Shown: in pieces, positions 52,380 to 60,347 of the stretch
Layout: each line of letters begins with the position of its first letter
Position numbering within the stretch: position 1 is the first letter of the stretch
DNA from: Caulobacter sp. UNC358MFTsu5.1
GTDB lineage: Bacteria > Pseudomonadota > Alphaproteobacteria > Caulobacterales > Caulobacteraceae
Direction of reading: 5' to 3'
Assembly: GCF_000712075.1 (NCBI RefSeq)
Contig: NZ_JONW01000013.1
Coordinates: forward strand, 62,001-126,000
Length of the DNA: 64,000 nucleotides
Made by a program: the position numbers and the translations under genes
Notes under the pieces: generated by a model
What the model was told of the DNA's origin: nothing
Database searches by the model: none
What the model saw: only the letters and a program-made list of their open reading frames with translations

Positions 52380-53354
52380 ATGAAGCATCTCGACGGTACC
52401 GCTCCCTCCCCCAAGGTCTGGCGCAGGCCCCTGCGCGAAGCGATGGTCTGGATTCCCGGCGGCGTGTTCACCATAGGGTCCGACGATCACTATCCGGAGG
52501 AGCGGCCGGCGCGCCGGGTCGCCGTCGACGGGTTCTGGATCGACCCCCATCCGGTCACCAATCGACAGTTCGCCCAGTTCGTGAACGCCACGGGCTATGT
52601 CACCTTCGCCGAACTGCCGCCCGATCCGAAGGACTATCCCGGCGCCGATCCGGCGTTGCTGGTGGCCTCCTCGATGGTGTTCACCCCGCCGCGCAACGCG
52701 GTCGACCTGCGCCATCACCTGCAATGGTGGGCTTTCGTCCAGGGCGCGGACTGGCGTCATCCGTATGGTCCGGCGAGCGATCTCGAGGGGCTGGGCGACC
52801 ACCCGGTGGTCCACGTCGCCTGGGTCGATGTCGTGGCCTACGCCGAGTGGGCGGGGCTGGAGATCCCGACCGAGGCGGAATGGGAGCTGGCGGCGCGCGG
52901 AGGGCTGGACGGCGCCGAATACGCCTGGGGCGACACCTTCCTGCAGGACGGCCGGCACATGGCCAACACCTGGCAGGGCGCGTTCCCGCACCAGAACACC
53001 CTGGAGGACGGCTGGGCCAGGACCTCGCCGGTCGGCGCCTATCCGGCCAACGGCCACGGCCTCCACGACATGATCGGCAACACCTGGGAGTGGACGGCGG
53101 ACTGGTGGTCCACGCCCGACGCGGAAAGCGGAACGCCCCGCTGCTGCGCGGCCAAGAATCCTAGAGGCGGATCCGAGGAGGACAGCCGCGAACCCGGGGG
53201 GCTTCCGATCCCCCGGAAGGTGCTGAAGGGCGGCTCGCACCTGTGCGCGCCGAGCTACTGCAAGCGCTATCGGCCGGCGGCGCGGCACGCGCAGCCGATC
53301 GACACCTCGGCCTCGCACGTGGGGTTCCGCTGCATCGTCAGATCCCGCGTCTGA
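52380..53354 (+). CDS. Formylglycine-generating enzyme (sulfatase-modifying factor)
   Basis: 324 aa of the SUMF1/FGE fold (MVWIPGGVFTIGSDD, FWIDPHPVTNRQFAQFVNATGY, PTEAEWELAARGG, GNTWEWTADWW). The catalytic copper-binding cysteine pair is present, Cys289 and Cys294 in GGSHLCAPSYCKRYRPAARH, as in true FGE (CxxxxC). It oxidises the CxAxR cysteine of sulfatases to formylglycine, and the sulfatase at 48626 is the evident client. The ATG at 52380 follows GGGAGCAGG. Confidence 0.94.
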   Translation: MKHLDGTAPSPKVWRRPLREAMVWIPGGVFTIGSDDHYPEERPARRVAVDGFWIDPHPVTNRQFAQFVNATGYVTFAELPPDPKDYPGADPALLVASSMVFTPPRNAVDLRHHLQWWAFVQGADWRHPYGPASDLEGLGDHPVVHVAWVDVVAYAEWAGLEIPTEAEWELAARGGLDGAEYAWGDTFLQDGRHMANTWQGAFPHQNTLEDGWARTSPVGAYPANGHGLHDMIGNTWEWTADWWSTPDAESGTPRCCAAKNPRGGSEEDSREPGGLPIPRKVLKGGSHLCAPSYCKRYRPAARHAQPIDTSASHVGFRCIVRSRV

Positions 53355-53371
53355 GCCGCTCGGAGGCGACC

Positions 53372-54301
53372 ATGACCAAAGTCCCGTTACCGAGTTGGTC
53401 CGACACCTCGCCCAGGCGGAAGATCCTGGACTTCGTGGCGCGGGTCACGCGGCCCGGCGGCCGAGACTACGTGGCGCCCGCCGACCGCATCGCCGTGTTC
53501 GACAACGACGGCACCCTCTGGGTGGAGCATCCCCTCTACGCCCAGGGCATGTTCGCCCTGGACCGCGCCAAGACCATGGCGGCGTCGCACCCCGAACTGG
53601 CCGCCAAGCCGGTGTTCCAGGCTTTCGTCAACCAGGACCTGCCGGCGCTGGCCGCCTGTGGAAAGCAGGAGGTGGTCGAGCTCCTGCTGCATCTCCACGC
53701 CCACGCCACCGAGGAGTCGTTCGCCCTGGAGGTGGCGACTTGGCTGACCGAGGCCCGGCACCCCCGCTTCGACCGTCCCTACCCCGCCCTCGCCTACCAG
53801 CCCATGCGCGAGCTGCTGGCCTATCTGGCGGCCAACGACTTCCGGAATTTCATCGTCACGGCCGGCGGGATCGACGTGGTCCGGATGTTCAGCGAGCAGA
53901 CCTACGGGGTGCCGCGCGAGCGGGTGATCGGCTCCAGCGGCAAGACCGAATTCCGGCTGAACGGCCGTCGCGGCGAGATCCGCAAGTTGCCCGAACTGCA
54001 GTCGTTCAACGAATACGCGGAGAAGCCGGTCAATATCGCCCTGCACATCGGCCGGCGGCCGATCCTGGCGTTCGGCAATTCCGACGGCGACCTGGCGATG
54101 CTGGAATACACCGCCTCGGGACCCGGCCGGCGGCTGCCCATGCTGCTGCATCACGACGACGCCGAGCGCGAATACGCCTACGACAAGGACACCCACGTCG
54201 GAAAGCTGGACGTGGCCCTGAGCACGGCGATCGAGCGCGGCTGGACGGTCGTCAGCATGAAGGACGACTGGTCGCGGCTGTTCCGCGACAAGACCCTCTA
54301 G
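53372..54301 (+). CDS. HAD-family phosphatase, cytoplasmic paralog
   Basis: 309 aa with motif I DNDGT (Asp44/Asp46), motif II FIVTAGG and motif IV NSDGDLAML. It lacks the export signal of its paralog at 50302 but aligns along its whole length. It starts 17 bp after the FGE stop with a strong GGAGG site, so it is co-expressed with FGE. The pair may give phosphatase activity on both sides of the membrane. Confidence 0.9.
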   Translation: MTKVPLPSWSDTSPRRKILDFVARVTRPGGRDYVAPADRIAVFDNDGTLWVEHPLYAQGMFALDRAKTMAASHPELAAKPVFQAFVNQDLPALAACGKQEVVELLLHLHAHATEESFALEVATWLTEARHPRFDRPYPALAYQPMRELLAYLAANDFRNFIVTAGGIDVVRMFSEQTYGVPRERVIGSSGKTEFRLNGRRGEIRKLPELQSFNEYAEKPVNIALHIGRRPILAFGNSDGDLAMLEYTASGPGRRLPMLLHHDDAEREYAYDKDTHVGKLDVALSTAIERGWTVVSMKDDWSRLFRDKTL

Positions 54302-54317
54302 GCCGCCGGACGGAACA

Positions 54318-54347
54318 ACGGCCCGTCGACTCCCGTCGACGGGCCGT
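54318..54347. terminator. Bidirectional hairpin terminator
   Basis: 13-bp stem ACGGCCCGTCGAC / GTCGACGGGCCGT with loop TCCC, between the convergent HAD and EF-hand genes. Confidence 0.7.
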
Positions 54348-54368
54348 GATGCGCCGCTCGAGCGGCGA

Positions 54369-54794
54369 TCAGCCGCCCTTGCGGGCCGCCTTTTCGGCCG
54401 CATTGGCTTCCGACCGGGTGACGACGCCGTCGTGGTTGGTGTCGAAGGTGGCGAACCGCGGGCCGTAATAGGCGTCGATCTCCGCCGGGGTGACGAAGCC
54501 GTCCTTGTCGGTGTCGAGGATGCCGAACAGCCCGGCCTTGCCGATCTTCGGCCAGCCGTCGACGCCCTCGTCGCGGACCTGCGCCTTCACCAGTTCCGCG
54601 CCCTTGGTCCACTCGGCGTTGCTGAGCTTGCCGTCCTTGTCCTTGTCGGCGCGCATCAGGAAGGTCCGGCGGCTGTCCTGATATTCCTTCTGCGTCACCT
54701 TGCCGTCCTTGTTGGAGTCGGCGAGCAGTTGCTGGGCGTTCGCGGCTGACGCCGAGAGCAGCGCCACGGCGGTGATGAGAACCAGTCTACGCAT
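54369..54794 (-). CDS. Secreted EF-hand calcium-binding protein
   Basis: 141 aa with a signal peptide (AASANAQQ). Four EF-hand loops are seen: DSNKDGKVTQKE, DKDKDGKLSNAE, DTDKDGFVTPAE and DTNHDGVVTRSE. A calmodulin-like periplasmic calcium sensor or buffer is likely. It lies downstream of the Omp85-like gene (90-bp gap). Sulfatases often bind calcium, so a link is possible but unproven. Confidence 0.9.
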   Translation of the reverse strand: MRRLVLITAVALLSASAANAQQLLADSNKDGKVTQKEYQDSRRTFLMRADKDKDGKLSNAEWTKGAELVKAQVRDEGVDGWPKIGKAGLFGILDTDKDGFVTPAEIDAYYGPRFATFDTNHDGVVTRSEANAAEKAARKGG

Positions 54795-54884
54795 CCTACA
54801 GACCTCCAGGGGAATGGGGCCTCGGCCCCGGGGAAAGCGGACGGTCGCGTGGCTGAGTCGTCGCGACGGGACGCGCGCCGACCA

Positions 54885-55994
54885 TCAGAAGGCCTCGCCG
54901 ACATAGAAGTAGAGGGCCGACGAGCCGTCCCCGACGGCGTAATCGACGCTCATGTTGAGGTGGTACTTGGTGGACGCCTCGAAGCGGACGCCGATCCCGG
55001 CCGCCGGCAGCAGGTCCTTGGTGTTGAACTTGGCGAACTCGGGGGCCACCTCGCCGACCCCGGCGAAGGCCACCGCCCCGAAGCGTCCGTAGATCTTGCG
55101 CCGGACCTCGGCCTGGACCGCGAACATGGCGTGGTCGCGATACTGGCCGGCGGTGTAGCCGCGCAGGTCGTTGCTCTGGCCATAGTTGCAGAGGTCGTAG
55201 AACGGCCCGCCGTCGGTGGACCGGCAGACCGATCCGCGCCAGGCCACCACGGTCCTGTCGTTGACGTCGTGATAGCCGTTCACCGCCGCGGTGAGGCGCG
55301 AATAGTCGAAGTCGCTGCCGAGGTTGTCGGACGACACCAGCCACTGGCCGCTGGCGTAGGTCCCGGACCGTGGATAGTACTCGCTGTCGCGGGTGTCGTA
55401 CTCGATGGCCGGGCCGAGCTGCGAGACAGTGCTCTGCAGCTCGATGTCGGGCAGTTCGAACTGCGGCAGGAGGCTCGTCGTCTTGAAGGTCGAGTCCATC
55501 TTGATGTAGCGGAAGCGCAGGCCCGCGTGGACGTGCTGCTTCACGTGCATGAGCCCTTCGACGACCCCGCCCGTGGTCTTCTGTTCCAGCTCGATCGATC
55601 GTCCGTCGGAGCCGGCGTCCGAGCCGATGCCGAAGTAGTCGACGTTGAACACCCCGGTCCCCGCCCCCGCGGTGACCCGGTACTTGTCGCCGCCCAGATA
55701 GGCCTTCTGGAACGCGGCCACCGCCCAGCTCTTACTGTCGGTGTAGAGGCCGCCGGCGCCGCTGGTCCAGGGGCGGGCCGATCCGCTCGGCTTGTAGAGC
55801 GCCAGGCCCACCACCCCGAGGCCGCTACCGATGGCGGGATTGGACAAGGGGATCGGCATGACCACGAAGCTGGGCTTCATGCTGCCGACCTGTTCGGCCG
55901 GCGTCCGCAGGCTGGTGGCGGAGGTCTCGACGTCCTGCGCCCATGAGGCGGCTGGCGAAGCGATCAGAATTCCGCAAAGGAGCAGGCTTCGCAT
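54885..55994 (-). CDS. Omp85-superfamily beta-barrel protein without POTRA domains
   Basis: 369 aa. Signal peptide (SPAASWAQD), then a bacterial surface antigen (Omp85 C-terminal) barrel with NAIGSGLGVVGLALYKPSG-like first strands (seen as NPAIGSGLG). The L6-type motif is DLRGYTAGQYR, and the last residue is Phe (VGEAF). It has no POTRA repeats, unlike BamA/TamA. An outer-membrane pore or secretion role is possible. A shared intergenic motif lies 56 bp upstream of its start. Confidence 0.85.
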   Translation of the reverse strand: MRSLLLCGILIASPAASWAQDVETSATSLRTPAEQVGSMKPSFVVMPIPLSNPAIGSGLGVVGLALYKPSGSARPWTSGAGGLYTDSKSWAVAAFQKAYLGGDKYRVTAGAGTGVFNVDYFGIGSDAGSDGRSIELEQKTTGGVVEGLMHVKQHVHAGLRFRYIKMDSTFKTTSLLPQFELPDIELQSTVSQLGPAIEYDTRDSEYYPRSGTYASGQWLVSSDNLGSDFDYSRLTAAVNGYHDVNDRTVVAWRGSVCRSTDGGPFYDLCNYGQSNDLRGYTAGQYRDHAMFAVQAEVRRKIYGRFGAVAFAGVGEVAPEFAKFNTKDLLPAAGIGVRFEASTKYHLNMSVDYAVGDGSSALYFYVGEAF

Positions 55995-56506
55995 GACGGA
56001 CGGCCTTCGGCTTTATCCCGTCAACTTTGGGCGCTGGTCAGAGCCGAACAATCAGGTGAAGTCCTAGCCCCCCTTGTGGAAGCCCCAGTATTTCCCGGAT
56101 GGATTGCCCCAAGCGCCAAACCATCGGGGGATTTAGGGAGGGCGACTAAGGGTTTTACCGGGTAGATTAGAGTGACGGAGCGCTGCAACCGTGCTTCCCG
56201 GGTAGAGGGAAGAGCTGTCAAAATGCCTAGAGTCGCCACGGCCTTCACCGGGACGGCGCTTGTTTGTCGGGGGATTGGATGTTTCGCCGAGGTTCTCGGC
56301 GGAAAAACCCCCAGCGTTCACCAGGGCGTCGATCGGGCCGATCGCGTCGGCGAACCTCTATTCCCCAACCTAATCACCCCAGTCCACCGCGCGATCAAAA
56401 GCGCCGGTGATGGGGTGTTTCACAACCTCTCGCGGAAAATTCAGCGAGCATTTCGTCTAAAAGCTGACAATTATAATGCGAATTACTATCGGAGCGAGAA
56501 CTGACG
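55995..56506. other. Long intergenic region upstream of the two-component system
   Basis: 512 bp with no convincing gene. It holds motif copy B (56050) and a related AAGGGTTTTACC element (56147-56158), probably promoters for the divergent Omp85-like gene and the response regulator. The last 60 bp are AT-rich (ACAATTATAATGCG), consistent with a promoter. A 110-codon frame at 56172 was rejected. Confidence 0.5.
56050..56065. promoter_or_regulatory. Shared intergenic motif, copy B (AATCAGGTGAAGTCCT)
   Basis: Matches copy A at 14 of 16 bases. Lies 56 bp upstream of the Omp85-like gene start (minus strand) and in the gap before the response regulator. Confidence 0.45.
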
Positions 56507-57175
56507 ATGCCCGTGCCTAGCGCGCCGACCATCCTGCTCGCCGACGATCATTCGATCGTCCGGGCGGGGCTGCGCGAAGCCTTGGAGTCGCAGCCCGGCT
56601 GGACGATCTGCGGAGAGGCCTCCAACGGACGCGACGCCGTTCGTCTGGCCAAGGAGCTGGTCCCGGACGTCATGATCCTGGACATCAGCATGCCCGACCT
56701 CAGCGGCGTCATCGTCGCCCGCGACGTGCGCAAGCTGAAGACCCACACCGAGCTGCTGATCTTCACCATGCACGACAGCGAACAGCTGGTGCGCGAGGTG
56801 TTCAGCGCCGGCGCGCGCGGCTTCGTGCTCAAGTCGGCCTCGACCGACAACATCATCGCCGCCGTGGCCTCGCTGCTGAACCACAAGCCCTACTTCTGCC
56901 CCGGGATCACCGATGCGGTGCTGCGCGGCTATCTCTCGCCCGGCGGGCATGGCCTGGGGGAAGTCATCGAAGGGTCGGAGACCCTGACGACGCGCGAACT
57001 GCTGATCGTCCAGCTCCTCGCCGAGTCCCGCAGCAACAAGGTCATCGCCTCGATGCTCGACATCAGCGTCAAGACCGTCGAGAGCCACCGCGGCAACATC
57101 ATGCGAAAGCTGGGAGCCCATTCGCTGGCGGACATCGTGCGCTATGCGATCCGCAACAAGTTGATCGAGGCCTAG
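56507..57175 (+). CDS. NarL/FixJ-type response regulator
   Basis: 222 aa. The receiver domain has acidic residues Asp13/Asp14, phosphoacceptor Asp59 (MILDISMPD), Thr87 and Lys109 (GFVLKS). The C-terminal LuxR helix-turn-helix is LTTRELLIVQLLAESRSNKVIASMLDISVKTVESHRGNIMRKLG. The histidine kinase starts 23 bp downstream. It is a good candidate for the protein that binds the CAGG-N6-CCTR motifs around it. Confidence 0.94.
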   Translation: MPVPSAPTILLADDHSIVRAGLREALESQPGWTICGEASNGRDAVRLAKELVPDVMILDISMPDLSGVIVARDVRKLKTHTELLIFTMHDSEQLVREVFSAGARGFVLKSASTDNIIAAVASLLNHKPYFCPGITDAVLRGYLSPGGHGLGEVIEGSETLTTRELLIVQLLAESRSNKVIASMLDISVKTVESHRGNIMRKLGAHSLADIVRYAIRNKLIEA

Positions 57176-57198
57176 CCTCCATCCCAAGGCGCCGCTGA

Positions 57199-58257
57199 AT
57201 GCACACGGGCAAGCGCATGGCCGGCGGCTTCGACCCGGCGTTCTTCGAGTCCGCCCTGGACGCGTTCACGGCCAACGTCGCGGTCATCGACGAGTCCGGC
57301 GAGATCCTGGCGGTCAACGACGCGTGGGTTCAGTTCCTCGACCTCAACGACGTCAAGGCCGTCGATCACGCCATAGGCTGCAACTATATCGGCTTCTGCG
57401 ATCGGCTGGGCACGCCGGGCGGCGACGCGGTGGCGGCCGGTCTTCGGGCGCTGCTGGCCGGCGGGAGCGGCCCCTTCCGGCACGAATACGTCATGCCGCT
57501 GGACGCCGGTCCCCGCTGGGTCAAGCTGTCGGCCGTGCGTGTCGGGCGTCTGGATCGGCCCTTTCTCATCGTGGCCCACGAGGACATCTCGATTCAGCGC
57601 CGTGCCGAGCTGGGCTTGCGGGAGGCCACGGCGCGCCTGCTGCTCGCCGAGGACGCCGAGCGGCGGCGCATCGCCCGGGAACTGCATGACAGCACCGCCC
57701 AGCACCTGGCGGGCGCCAAGCTGATGCTGCGGCGTCTGGACGCCCGGGATCCGGCCAGCACGAACGCGGTCCGCGACGAGGTGTCGGGGCTGCTGTCCAA
57801 CGCCTTGGACGAAATCCGCAGCTTCGCCTACCTGCTCCATCCGCCGGCCCTGGAGCATCTGGGGCTGGCGGCGGCGATCCGGCAGTTCGCGACCGGGTTC
57901 TCGCGACGCGCCGACGTGGCGGTGACCATCGACATCCCGGACGACTTCCCTCGGCTCTCCCACGCCACGGAGATCGCGCTGTACCGCGTGGTGCAGGAGG
58001 CCCTGGCCAACATCCACAGCCATTCCGGAAGCCAGCAGGCGCTGGTCAGGCTGAGGATCGCCGGCGAGATGGTGCTTCTGGCCGTCCGCGATTTCGGCTC
58101 CGGCCTGCCGCCTCGGCGGGGCGGCGCGTCCGGCGTCGGGCTGGAAGGCATGCGTCTGCGCCTCGAATTCCTCAAGGGCCATCTGACCCTGCGCAACGCC
58201 GAACCGGGCCTGGCCCTGGAGGCCTGGGTGCCGTTCCTGCCCGAGGGCGAGGACTGA
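57199..58257 (+). CDS. PAS-domain histidine kinase (NarX/DesK-type HisKA_3)
   Basis: 352 aa, apparently soluble. An N-terminal PAS-like sensor (about 15-135: VAVIDESGEILAVNDAWVQFL) is followed by a HisKA_3 dimerisation domain with His163 in RRIARELHDSTAQHLAGAKL and a HATPase_c domain (EIALYRVVQEALANIHSHSG, GVGLEGMRLRLE). There is no transmembrane helix, so it senses a cytoplasmic or redox/ligand cue. It forms a two-gene operon with the response regulator. Confidence 0.93.
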   Translation: MHTGKRMAGGFDPAFFESALDAFTANVAVIDESGEILAVNDAWVQFLDLNDVKAVDHAIGCNYIGFCDRLGTPGGDAVAAGLRALLAGGSGPFRHEYVMPLDAGPRWVKLSAVRVGRLDRPFLIVAHEDISIQRRAELGLREATARLLLAEDAERRRIARELHDSTAQHLAGAKLMLRRLDARDPASTNAVRDEVSGLLSNALDEIRSFAYLLHPPALEHLGLAAAIRQFATGFSRRADVAVTIDIPDDFPRLSHATEIALYRVVQEALANIHSHSGSQQALVRLRIAGEMVLLAVRDFGSGLPPRRGGASGVGLEGMRLRLEFLKGHLTLRNAEPGLALEAWVPFLPEGED

Positions 58258-58275
58258 TCTGACGAGAAGGCGTGG

Positions 58276-58320
58276 GAGAGCCGGCCCATCACATGCGTCG
58301 GGACATGTGGGCCGGCTCTC
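58276..58320 (+). terminator. Hairpin after the two-component operon
   Basis: 13-bp perfect stem GAGAGCCGGCCCA / TGGGCCGGCTCTC with a 19-nt loop, 18 bp after the kinase stop. No U-tract. Confidence 0.5.
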
Positions 58321-58439
58321 GACCCGCAACCACGGCCGCGCTCTTGGGGGATGAGCGAACCGGAGCTTGCCAAGGGAAATCGGGGGTGACGCCTTGACGC
58401 GCGAGCAGGTCCAGATTGCCGCCGCGCCGACGCGAGCGC

Positions 58440-58455
58440 CATCAGGTCAAACCCT
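58440..58455. promoter_or_regulatory. Shared intergenic motif, copy C (CATCAGGTCAAACCCT)
   Basis: 14 of 16 bases match copy A. Followed by GAAAACCCTTAT 13 bp on. It has no gene start nearby on either strand, so it may serve an unannotated small RNA. Confidence 0.4.
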
Positions 58456-58494
58456 AGGAAGAGGCGCGAAAACCCTTATGGCCGAGGGAAATGC

Positions 58495-58743
58495 TCAGGC
58501 CAGGTGAACCGAACTCTTGATCGCGGTGGTGGCGGCCTGCTTCTGGCGGGCGCGGTCGATGGCGTCGTCGAGCAGCTTCAGGAACTCCGACTGCATCTGC
58601 ATCGACTCGACGTCCGACGCCCTCACCCCGTCCAGGGTCGACTGTCGGATCTCCTCGAGCTGCTCGAGCGAAAGCGCCGCGCACAGGCGGAGGCTCAGGA
58701 ACTGCAACGCGGCGACTCGGATCTCAAGATTTGTCATCGGCAT
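58495..58743 (-). CDS. Small helical protein, about 82 aa, unknown
   Basis: About 82 aa, starting MPMTNLEIRVAALQFL; ATG 58743 or 58737 is the likely start, since TTG 58767 is poor. The rest is amphipathic helix (ALSLEQLEEIRQSTLDGV, MQSEFLKLLDDAIDRARQKQ). No known family is recognised. No strong ribosome site is visible. It lies alone between the kinase and LysR genes. Confidence 0.65.
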   Translation of the reverse strand: MPMTNLEIRVAALQFLSLRLCAALSLEQLEEIRQSTLDGVRASDVESMQMQSEFLKLLDDAIDRARQKQAATTAIKSSVHLA

Positions 58744-58767
58744 GTCGCTGAGGAGGCAGGGCGCCAA

Positions 58768-59233
58768 CGGATAGGGACGGAACGCGATCGGGTCTTGGCG
58801 ATGGTTCGACGGTAGCCATGAAGATCAAGCTGCGCCACGACCGACTCCCCGTAGGCGAATCCCAGGACGACATCAGAGTAGAACGGGCGAAACGTTATTT
58901 GGGTCGTTCAAGAAGCTAATTAGTGCGGCGGCGCGGCTGAAAAGAGAAGCGGTCAGCCGACCCGTCGTGAATTCTCCCGGACCAGAGCGAACGGCGCGCG
59001 ACGTTCGCGGCGCCGTCCTCGCTACGCGGGGACCGCGCGACAAACACATATTCGTATAATGCGTGGGATGTTTCTTCTGGACCGTCCACCCTTATCAGGG
59101 CGTCCCGAGCGATCTGAAATCAGGCGAACCCCGCTTCGACACCCGGAAAACGACCTACTGAGTGATAGGGGTTCAGGGTTTTCCGTCAAACTGTGGAGAT
59201 TGCGCAACGGGGTGCGGGGCCAGACGGCGGCCT
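58768..59233. other. Intergenic region
   Basis: 466 bp without a convincing gene. It includes motif copy D (59118) and a promoter-like AT stretch (CACATATTCGTATAATG, 59045-59061). A 33-codon frame at 58818 is too weak to call. Confidence 0.4.
59118..59133. promoter_or_regulatory. Shared intergenic motif, copy D (AATCAGGCGAACCCCG)
   Basis: Weaker copy, 12-13 of 16 bases shared with copy A. It lies 100 bp beyond the LysR stop, with no adjacent gene start. Confidence 0.3.
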
Positions 59234-60202
59234 TCAGAGCTCGGCGGCGGACTCGGCCACCAGGCGCATGAGCCAGGCCACGGGACCGGTTTCGCTCTCG
59301 CCGCCCCGGATCACCGCGCCGAACTGGGCCGGCTCGGGATGGCGGCTGGGCTCCACCAGGACGACGGCGCCGCGGTCGGCGGCCAGGGTGGCCAGGCGCC
59401 GGGGCAGCAAAGCCGCCATGTCGGTCTGGCTGACCATCACCAGGGCCGAGGACGCGTCCGGGACGGTCACGGGCCCCTTCAGCCCGCGCGTCGACGGCAG
59501 GGCGTAGTCGTCGCTCCAGCTGGTGATGCGCCTCAGGCCCAGTTCGCGCCGCGATCCCCGCCGCATCTCCTCGTTCTCCTGGCCGCCGGAGACGACCAGA
59601 TAGGGAACGCCCGCCAGGGCCTGCGGCGTGATCCCGTCCGGACCGGCGGCCAAGGCGACCGGATGGTCGACGCGGATCACCCAGACGCCGGTCTCGGTGA
59701 ACAGCGGTTTGTGCAGGAAGCGCGGCGCGACATGCTCGAAGCCGCCGATCACCATGTCCAGCCGGCCGTGGTCGAGGTCCTCGGCCAGGGGGCCTTCGAT
59801 CCCCCGGATGCGCAGCTTCACGCCGGGCGCCTGGACCTGGACGCGCCGGACCACGCCCGGCATCAGCACCGAGCACAGATAGGCGCTGGCGCTGATGTGG
59901 AAGGTGCGTTGATCGACGGTGGGATCGAAGCGCGAGGCCGTGACGGCGGCCTCCAGCATCTTCAGGGCCGCGCGGACCGGTCCGCCCATCTCGACCGCGC
60001 GCGGCGTCGCCTGCAGGCCGGAGGGGCCGCGGACGAACAGTTCGTCGCCCAGCGACAGGCGCAAACGGCCCAGGGCGTGGCTGATCGCCGACTGGGTCAG
60101 GCCCAGCTTGGAGCCCGCCCGCGTCGCGCTCTCCTCCTCCAGCAGGGCGTCGAACACCCGCAGCAGGTTGAGGTCGAGGGTTCTGAAATGCGCATCGTTC
60201 AT
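59234..60202 (-). CDS. LysR-family regulator of the efflux operon
   Basis: 322 aa. N-terminal HTH (LLRVFDALLEEESATRAGSKLGLTQSAISHALGRLR) and a LysR substrate domain (TVDQRTFHISASAYLCSVLMPG). It is divergent from the EmrA-EmrB-NodT operon (145 bp between starts), so it very likely regulates that pump. A near-perfect palindrome covers its own start codon. Confidence 0.92.
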   Translation of the reverse strand: MNDAHFRTLDLNLLRVFDALLEEESATRAGSKLGLTQSAISHALGRLRLSLGDELFVRGPSGLQATPRAVEMGGPVRAALKMLEAAVTASRFDPTVDQRTFHISASAYLCSVLMPGVVRRVQVQAPGVKLRIRGIEGPLAEDLDHGRLDMVIGGFEHVAPRFLHKPLFTETGVWVIRVDHPVALAAGPDGITPQALAGVPYLVVSGGQENEEMRRGSRRELGLRRITSWSDDYALPSTRGLKGPVTVPDASSALVMVSQTDMAALLPRRLATLAADRGAVVLVEPSRHPEPAQFGAVIRGGESETGPVAWLMRLVAESAAEL

Positions 60203-60224
60203 GATATCCGTGACGGAATATCAT
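60201..60224. promoter_or_regulatory. Candidate LysR operator over the lysR start codon
   Basis: A 24-bp near-perfect palindrome with outer arms ATGATAT and ATATCAT around CCGT/ACGG. It overlaps the lysR ATG (60200-60202) and lies 124 bp before the emrA start. Position fits autorepression and control of the divergent efflux operon. Confidence 0.55.
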
Positions 60225-60347
60225 TTTGCTCATGACCTTGGGAGTCCTATCTCCCGGTCAAGGTAAGGCCCTCCCCGGCCCTTCCCCTCAAACCGGACGA
60301 GAACCGCGGCTGGCGCGAGCGCCGGCCGCTTGGGCGTGGAGTATTGC

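Noticed and set aside
56172..56504. 110-codon frame upstream of the response regulator
   Set aside because: Mixed composition, poor codon pattern and no ribosome site; the region looks like regulatory DNA.
58818..58919. 33-codon frame (MKIKLRHDRLPVGES...)
   Set aside because: No convincing ribosome site, atypical codons and very short; cannot be supported.
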